DNA of 64,000 bases from Chaetoderma sp. LZ-2023a (Eukaryota; Mollusca; Caudofoveata; Chaetodermatida; Chaetodermatidae), in assembly GCA_034401795.1 (NCBI GenBank), contig CM067374.1, forward strand, positions 136,552,508 to 136,616,507. The letters run 5' to 3'. Below are positions 58,250 to 64,000 of this stretch, one piece after another (the stretch's first letter is position 1; each line of letters begins with the position of its first letter). The translations under genes and the position numbers were made by a program. The notes beneath the pieces are model-generated. The model had not been told where the DNA came from, did not search any database, and worked only from the letters and a program-made list of their open reading frames with translations.

Positions 58250-59654
58250 CAGCAATAGTTTGAAGATAATCATGAAGAGTTTTCCCTGGATAACTCAGCC
58301 ATTTCTCAACCGATTTTGAAATGGTTTACAGATTTGAAAAGCCCGTTGAATTCTGGTCTTGATTGATGCCAACTTTAACGGGAAAGGCAATGAATAAGGA
58401 TTACAGGGTACCATCTCAGTACACTAAAAGCGCCATACTATCTAGGTCGTAACTATATTCTCCATATAAACAGCGTCCTAGCGTGCATGCCCATCATGCG
58501 TTTTAACGAACTTAGTCGTTTTTCGACACACTATCTATCCCATAGGCCTATAAACGTTTATGGCTCTACCCAGAGGGGCGTGCTCAGGAAACGAATCTAG
58601 GACGGGCGGTGCGTACCCAACTTAGCTGGTACGGCCGGTATCCGACTGGTCGATCCGAACTACACCCCCCGGCCCCCTCCTAGTTTGACATCCGTGGCAA
58701 ATGATCACGCATGGCGGATCAATGCACGGATGTACACTAGCCGGGAATTATAGACGTCCCAGGTAGGCGCATGGCCGGAGAGGAGTAGTGACGCATTAGA
58801 CACGTATTCAAGAGACAGAGCACATAGCGGTGCCAAGAGGAGGGGGAGGCATACTTTTAGTTTTTAATTTTGACCTGGAATTATTTTCCCAGGCCTTTCT
58901 TCTTTTTTTTGTTTTATTACTAATATTACAGTGAGTGCTATAACTTTATTTAATAGATGATTCTAAACAAAAGCTCGCATGGGTGTTCTCTTTGAGTGCG
59001 GATAATCATGATCTCCGCAAAGAACACCCAAACTCCAACGTACCACAATTTAAGTTTGTAAACATATATAAAAATATAAAAAAGACAAGGTATATTTAGA
59101 CCATGTAACATACCCTTACGAGGTATTTATTTATTAATCATACCGTATTACTTGCACACCCTGGGTAAATAAAGGGCTACGCAACACGTATCACTTAATT
59201 AGCATTATCATTATCTAAAATATCTATTTGCGACCCGTTATTGCGGGTCCGCAACGGTCAGCTCTCGCTGGCCTCATATCCGTCCTGACGTCTGAGACAG
59301 GAAGAGAAATAATAAGAAAAATAAGATATATATAATAATAATAACATAAGAATTGGTTTATCAGGCAGCTTCAGCGTAGCTGAGACTGCATGACGGGATC
59401 GTGATGTTATTGCACTGTGGAATGTTGTATTCTTTACGTCGCACATGACGTTCTTACAACCTCAGAGTCCGCAGTGCTCATTTCGTGTGAGACACAACCG
59501 GGCACTGAAGTGTGCGGCTGTGTCGGATAACCGTAGTCATCCTAAGGATGGGATTCAATTGATCAAATATATATAAGAAGAAGAAAAGTATTTTTTAAAT
59601 AATTAATACATTTCCACGAATCGCCTATTGATATTTCTGCTGAATTACATATGA
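58250..59654. other. No gene recognised; two hairpins
   Basis: Contains a stem-loop at 58980-59030 (outer TGGGTGTTCT / AGAACACCCA, inner TGCGGA / TCCGCA) and a small one at 59231-59249 (GACCCG/CGGGTC). A GC-rich stretch spans 58560-58800. AATAAA occurs near 59168. No open frame longer than about 60 codons. Confidence 0.5.
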
Positions 59655-60139
59655 TCACACCTCTATAGCAATATTTCCCCATTGAGTCTGGGTCCCGCGA
59701 CTGATGGTGGTGGGTCGCGGCGGATGCACTGTCATTGCTGAGATGCTTTCACTATTATTGGCCCTGTCTGAAACATCCGAAGTGATGGTGGCGGAAATAT
59801 GCGCATCCATTATGTCTCTCACAGTTACCGCTGGTTCCAATATATTCGTCCGTATAGCAGCGGCCAACACTGTTTGAGATACTACGGTGGCGGGTGTAGT
59901 GACCGTAACCTGATAATAACCGATGTGGGTGCTGCTGAACTGGATTCTGCGTGAGATTTTCGTTTCTTACTCTGCTTCAGGACCAGGGTGGATGAGGTGA
60001 CAGGTACTGGTGTAACACTTCCAGACATGGCTGCGAGCTGGATTTCACGTCTGGCTGTCGGTACGTTGCTTACTGTAGTCACGGGAAGACAATGGCTAAC
60101 GGGATATCTACGAGTAGTGTTCTTCGTGCGGGCCATTTT
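59655..60139 (-). pseudogene. Unrecognised minus-strand gene with H3-tail-like N-terminus, probably frameshifted
   Basis: The ATG near 60137 lies in a good context (GAAAATGGCC) and opens MARTKNTTRRYPVS. The first frame runs to 59882 and has a basic cluster KQSKKRK that could act as a nuclear signal. A second frame is open from about 59950 to 59655 (TVLAAAIRTNILEPAVTVRD). Switching frame near 59940 would join them into about 165 residues. The composition is rich in T, S, V and A. The first residues after Met match the histone H3 tail (ARTK), which may be coincidence. It lies upstream, in transcription order, of the promoter at 58.1 kb and downstream of the Gypsy pol. It could be a gag-like or accessory ORF of an LTR element, but no family was recognised. 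Confidence 0.3.
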
Positions 60140-60190
60140 CTCGGTCGGGAGAACTTTAACCGGGAGCTGAGATTCGAAGTGGCTGGCCAA

Positions 60191-61188
60191 AACCTAAGAT
60201 CCTCATTCTCTTCCCCCAGGAACTAACGTCACCTCCAACACACGGTGATAATAATGGAGCGAGTGTGTCACCCCGTAGCGAGTAGCAGTATAGCGATACT
60301 ACCATACCTAACAGTTTTAACAGGTGGTTCGGTCATCCTTATATGAATGTTTCCCTCGTTTTCCGGCCTGGATGTCATAGGATTAATTCCTCCCATATAA
60401 AGGGAGCATAGGAAGAATGGCTCGTTAAACCTGTCTTTATTTCACACATTTAACAGCCTCCGATCAACATGAAAACGTGATACTACTTTTTCTTGGCGGA
60501 GCCTCACCTTTCAATTAGCAGTTTGGATGCTTATAAACTTGCCTATTTAAATTTAGGCTGGAGCGCCCGATGGGGTGTATGGGAGCCAGGTGACGTCAGC
60601 GGTAATCTCCCGCACTCACCCTCGCCACTCCTCCATCATGCTGTGGTAGTCGCGTCTTTGGGCGGATCTTTTGTGTAAAGCGTTTGATCCAACCTACTGG
60701 AAATAGCAGTAAATGTCACGTAGCTCTAAAAAGCATGTGGTTCATCAGAAACGTGTATGCTGTCTATGGCGATGCCCAAAATGCTGTTGCTGAGGTGTAG
60801 TCTGTTGCAGAGGCGAGAGATAGAAATATATATGTTACATCTTTATAATGTCCCGTATTTGCACGAGTTCTTTAACATGCGTCTTAGTAGGTGTCTGTAA
60901 TAGGTAGTTATCAGCCCGTGTTGATTATAGACTGGAACACAAGGAAGAGAATTTTTTTAAATTCTCTGTAATTTTACTGTCAGATTTTTGATGCCGCTTT
61001 ACCGGCCCGTGCGCTAATGATTTGTAGCACGGTAGAGCAGTTGTGCTCTTAATCAAAGATTTAACAGTAAAGTTGTAAGTTATTTTGATGTGTGGTTTAA
61101 ACAGTTCTATTCATGCGGTAGATCAATGTTACTGATCCCGTCAAGAAAGCTGTCTTTTCCGAGCAGGAGGGCTGGCCAAGCATTCTCC
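60191..61188. other. No gene recognised
   Basis: On minus, 60410-60380 contains a TTTATATGGG word that could be a weak TATA box for the frame beginning at 60137. A stem CCGTGC/GCACGG lies at 61005-61033, next to GGTAGAGCA...CTCTTAATC, which recalls tRNA-Lys but does not fold as one. Confidence 0.4.
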
Positions 61189-61780
61189 TCAATGGGTAGA
61201 ACTAGCTCCGTCCCGGCCTAGACCAAACACATTAGTACCATTTTTAATAATGGGTAAATTACAGTACAACTCGCAAACATGTGTGTCACAGTTATTACAA
61301 TTACAATGCCGTCGTTCGGAGATCGTGAATACAGTCAAGTTGAGTGTCTGTGTTTCTGTCATGTTGGTGATTTGAATCTGATACACGTGACTGGTTCTCT
61401 GTGGATGGAACTTGCGCTGTGGTGAAGGTGACGTGTTTGTGGCCACCAGGTGCGGGAAGTGGGAGGGAGAGGCGGCATGAATGTCAACTTTATCGAACCC
61501 TGAGGGTATTTCACTCTGTAATGGCCGAGCCAGTGGGCGGGACAGAGTTACTTTAGAGCATAGATGACCTGTCATATGCTGTCGTAACTTTGATCAATCC
61601 ATTGTCAAATTCAACTTTTCGGTAGCAAAATCCTACTCGTGACTGACGACAATGCGGGCATCTTGCTCTCTTAATAATATCGACTGTTATTACGTGTAGA
61701 TGAAGTATGTAGTTTAGCTGTTTCCATACGACATCAGGAAAAGGGGGGGGGGAAGGGGAGGATCGTTGGACAAACGTCAT
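61189..61780 (-). other. Two unrecognised minus-strand open frames
   Basis: Frame 61780-61553 (75 codons) contains ARCPHCRQSRVGFCYRK, a CxxC-type knuckle followed by a single Cys. Frame 61575-61189 (128 codons) contains RRHCNCNNCDTHVCELYC, seven Cys or His residues in about 18. They overlap by 23 bases in different frames. The cysteine clusters could be remnants of zinc-binding domains. No family recognised. Confidence 0.2.
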
Positions 61781-62391
61781 CCCGTGACGCGTATTGTAGA
61801 TGGCTGTAGTGCATTCCTGATATCCATATGATCAATTCCCCTGTAACTGGATAAGAAGGTGTGTGTGGGAGATTTGTTGGCTGCTGTCTGTTGATGATAA
61901 TGCTGTTGTCGGAATGTTTGGGCTGCTGTATGATGTTGATGTTATAAGCAAAGTGGGCGCATTCCAGTTTTCCACGTTTATGGGAATGTAGTTTGTGGGA
62001 GATATTATTTCTGTCGCAATTTTGTGTGGGAGGAATGTTGTTGCGGGAATATTTATGTCTCTACCGGTTATTAATTAAGATCGGTAGGTGCTACTAAATG
62101 CTGTTGTTGCCGATGTTGAATGTCTCCGTTATGCTGAGTATAACTGAGCAAGTATGTGATGTACGCGCAGTGATGAATTGACGCATCCAGTCTTGAAGGC
62201 TGGTGTGTTCTTGTAGGTGTTGTCTGTTGTGTGATGTCCTGACTGCTCATGGGGTAGTACGGTAGGCCTTAATGGATGGGGTGGCCTTTGGATAGGGGGA
62301 TGTGGTCATCTCCCATTACGGTTGGTGTCCTGTCGTAATTTTTAGACACCGGGAAAATTCGAGCCGAGAGTCTGCTGAACAGTCTGCTTCC
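61781..62391. other. GT-rich non-coding stretch
   Basis: TGTTG, GGGA and GTGGGAG words recur, but there is no regular period. No gene or RNA gene seen. It could contain the 3' LTR of the Gypsy copy to the right; no border could be fixed. Confidence 0.35.
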
Positions 62392-62762
62392 CTACTCACC
62401 GTGGGGGGGGGGGGGGGTAAAGTTGGTCGGTGCGGTGCGGGATGCCACCTCCTCTGTTGCAGCAGTCTCTCTCATATCTGAAGATTGACGGTCAACAGAC
62501 GACGAGTGGAGTGTGAAATCGACTGGGTTGGTGATGTCCGAACTTGGTGTATAGACAAGGGACGTGAATTGGAGTGATGTTGGTGGTGGGACTATTGGAG
62601 AGGGTGTCCCTTGGGGGGGTGTGTCGCGATTTCGGGAATTGGTCGGGTACACTTATTGTACGGTTCTGCGGCTCTAGACACGCCAAGGCTTTATCCGGCC
62701 TCTTCACTTTCATGCTGTTCACCACATGTTCCACCCCACAGGAAGCATGGCTTGGGTCTGCC
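62392..62762. other. Region between the Gypsy pol stop and the GT-rich stretch
   Basis: Begins with about 15 G at 62402-62416. On minus, short proline/threonine-rich frames (62652-62392, 62881-62492) overlap but look like shadows or low-complexity sequence. No envelope-like membrane segment seen. Confidence 0.35.
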
Positions 62763-64000
62763 TCAGCTTCCACTTGTGGTAACTCTATGATGGGGTGGGG
62801 GGGGGGGCAAAGCATGAAGTGGGTGGGAATGATAAGAGATCGGAGGAACAACTTTTCCATCTGGTCCCTTGGACAAAACAAACATGAAATTATTCAGATA
62901 CGACTTTCCAGATCGAGTAGAGCCATGCTGAGGAGGGAGAGGGCGAGTACATATCTCGTCATCGTCGTCAGCGTTAGCCGCCTGTTCATCCACATTCTGG
63001 CTTGATAGAACTGGGGCTGAACTAGCACCGCAGTGCTCTGCACTAACTGGGGGAATACTAATTTCTGTAAAAATATCTGTCTGGGTACCGGTGTCACGAG
63101 AAACGCCCAGTCCGAGCTCTGGTGCTGGGTCGTCACTGACACAAGGTTTAAGTCGATCGAAGTGGACGACTGAGGTCAGGCCATCCGAATCACGGATGCA
63201 GTAGGTCACGTCCGACGTCTTACCTACTACCACATAGGAGTCTTTCCACTGGTAACTCAGTTTACTTGGCACGTTTGCAGACCGTCGTGAATCGTGTACC
63301 CAAACCATTCTTCCTGCTTCATATGGATCTCCATGCACTCTCCGGTCGTGCCATGACGTTTGCCACTGGTGTGCAGTGGATAGTGTTTCTCTCACTAACT
63401 CATGGGTTCGACATAGAGAGATGGTGAATTTTTCTCCCCTGGTATCCGTGGCATAGCCAGATCCAGGGGTAAGGCTAATTCATGGCCTAACATTAACCGA
63501 GCAGGGGTGTAGCCCGTGGTGGAATGTTCTGAAGTGCGGTAAGCCATGAGTACTTACGGGAGCCATAGGTCCCAATCTCTACAATCAAGACGTGTTTCCT
63601 TGGTAAGCATCTCCGCGAGAGTTCTATTGAATCTCTCTACCATCCCGTCACTCTGGAGGTGGTATGGAGTTGTCCTTGTTTTGACGATATGGAATAATTT
63701 GCAGAGCTTTGAAATGAGCCGGCTCTCAAAATTACTTCCTTGATCGGGGTGCAACTCATAAGGCATACCAAAGCGGCAGAACACATTGCTGGCCAAAACC
63801 TCTGCTACAGTGGATGCCTCTTGGTCTGGCAGAGCAAATGCTTCTATCCACATCGTAAAATAATCTTGTAACACGAGGATGTATTTATTTCCATCATCCG
63901 TTGTATTCAAGGGCCCAAGCACGTCGATAGGCACTCACTCCCACAGTGCACCAACAACCTTAATTTGCGATGGTGCGATATGGTGTTGGCCAACAGCGCG
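62763..64000 (-). pseudogene. Ty3/Gypsy pol 3' part (integrase), second copy, cut by the window end
   Basis: Same family as 1-1235, by shared peptide blocks and near-identical DNA words. Read leftward: AVGQHH-type zinc region at the window edge; an in-frame TGA just before VPIDVLGPLN (near 63936); NKYILVLQDYF; DQGSNF; the glutamate in GMVERFNRTLAEML; then a frame change near 63400-63550; then the GPY/F-like segment (DRRVHGDPYEAGRMVW, YQWKDSYVVV, VVHFDRLKPC) and an acidic C-terminal tail (DEQAANADDDDEI) to a stop at 62763. RT and gag would lie to the right of the window. Integrase residues D, D and E are all visible. The stop and frameshift make this copy inactive. Confidence 0.92.

Noticed and set aside
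61015..61075. tRNA-Lys-like words GGTAGAGCA...CTCTTAATC
   Set aside because: The anticodon stem does not pair and no T-arm with GTTC.A follows at the right distance, so it is not annotated as a tRNA gene.

Overview
The window looks like nuclear DNA of a metazoan, most plausibly a marine mollusc. Genes are not packed in operons, there is a spliced transposase gene, and there are microsatellites and a 500-N assembly gap. Almost every recognisable coding sequence belongs to a eukaryotic transposable element (TE): Ty3/Gypsy, DIRS-type tyrosine-recombinase retrotransposon, CR1/L2-type LINE, hAT and Tc1/mariner. The mollusc assignment is an inference. It rests on elements with a roughly 155-160 bp tandem core ending in a GCTCAC...GTGAGCTAA hairpin, which resemble the 'pearl'/Helitron-like elements known from bivalves. 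No intact host protein-coding gene could be recognised.

Layout. 1-1.24 kb: 3' part of a decayed Ty3/Gypsy pol (minus strand), abutting a CTG-rich imperfect repeat. 2.3-2.8 kb: gap. 3.4-12.9 kb: a mosaic of dispersed and tandem repeats. It includes satellite S1 (core like AATTTGGTTGAATTCCA) in both orientations, Helitron-like tandem-core elements, two families of near-palindromic hairpin elements (A and B), and a 2.22 kb non-autonomous hAT-like element at 7052-9271 with an exact 8-bp target duplication. 12.925-34.303 kb: four head-to-tail copies of a 5.34 kb unit, more than 98% alike by eye. 34.3-38.1 kb: low-copy DNA with scattered hairpins and the unoccupied copy of the sequence into which the next element inserted. 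38.107-41.625 kb: a hAT transposon with an 8-bp target duplication and a broken, intron-containing transposase. 41.7-42.0 kb: a 306-bp inverted-repeat element that shares sequence with the tandem unit. 42.5-46.5 kb: a DIRS-like element (minus strand) abutting an older LINE RT fragment. 46.9-49.7 kb: a 5'-truncated CR1/L2-type LINE (plus strand). 50.4-54.3 kb: LINE relics, two interleaved satellites and a long foldback. 55.26-57.16 kb: a Tc1-like element inside a TA microsatellite. 58.1-58.25 kb: a promoter-like cluster on the minus strand (TATA, CRE, CCAAT, five-unit heat-shock element). 59.6-62.7 kb: unrecognised minus-strand ORFs. 62.76-64.0 kb: a second copy of the same Gypsy family, also on the minus strand.

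The pieces do not form one pathway; this is a nested TE landscape. The items most worth follow-up are the 5.34 kb array with its ordered substructure, the two hAT-type insertions whose boundaries can be proved from the sequence, the heat-shock-type promoter with no evident gene, and the small hairpin families.
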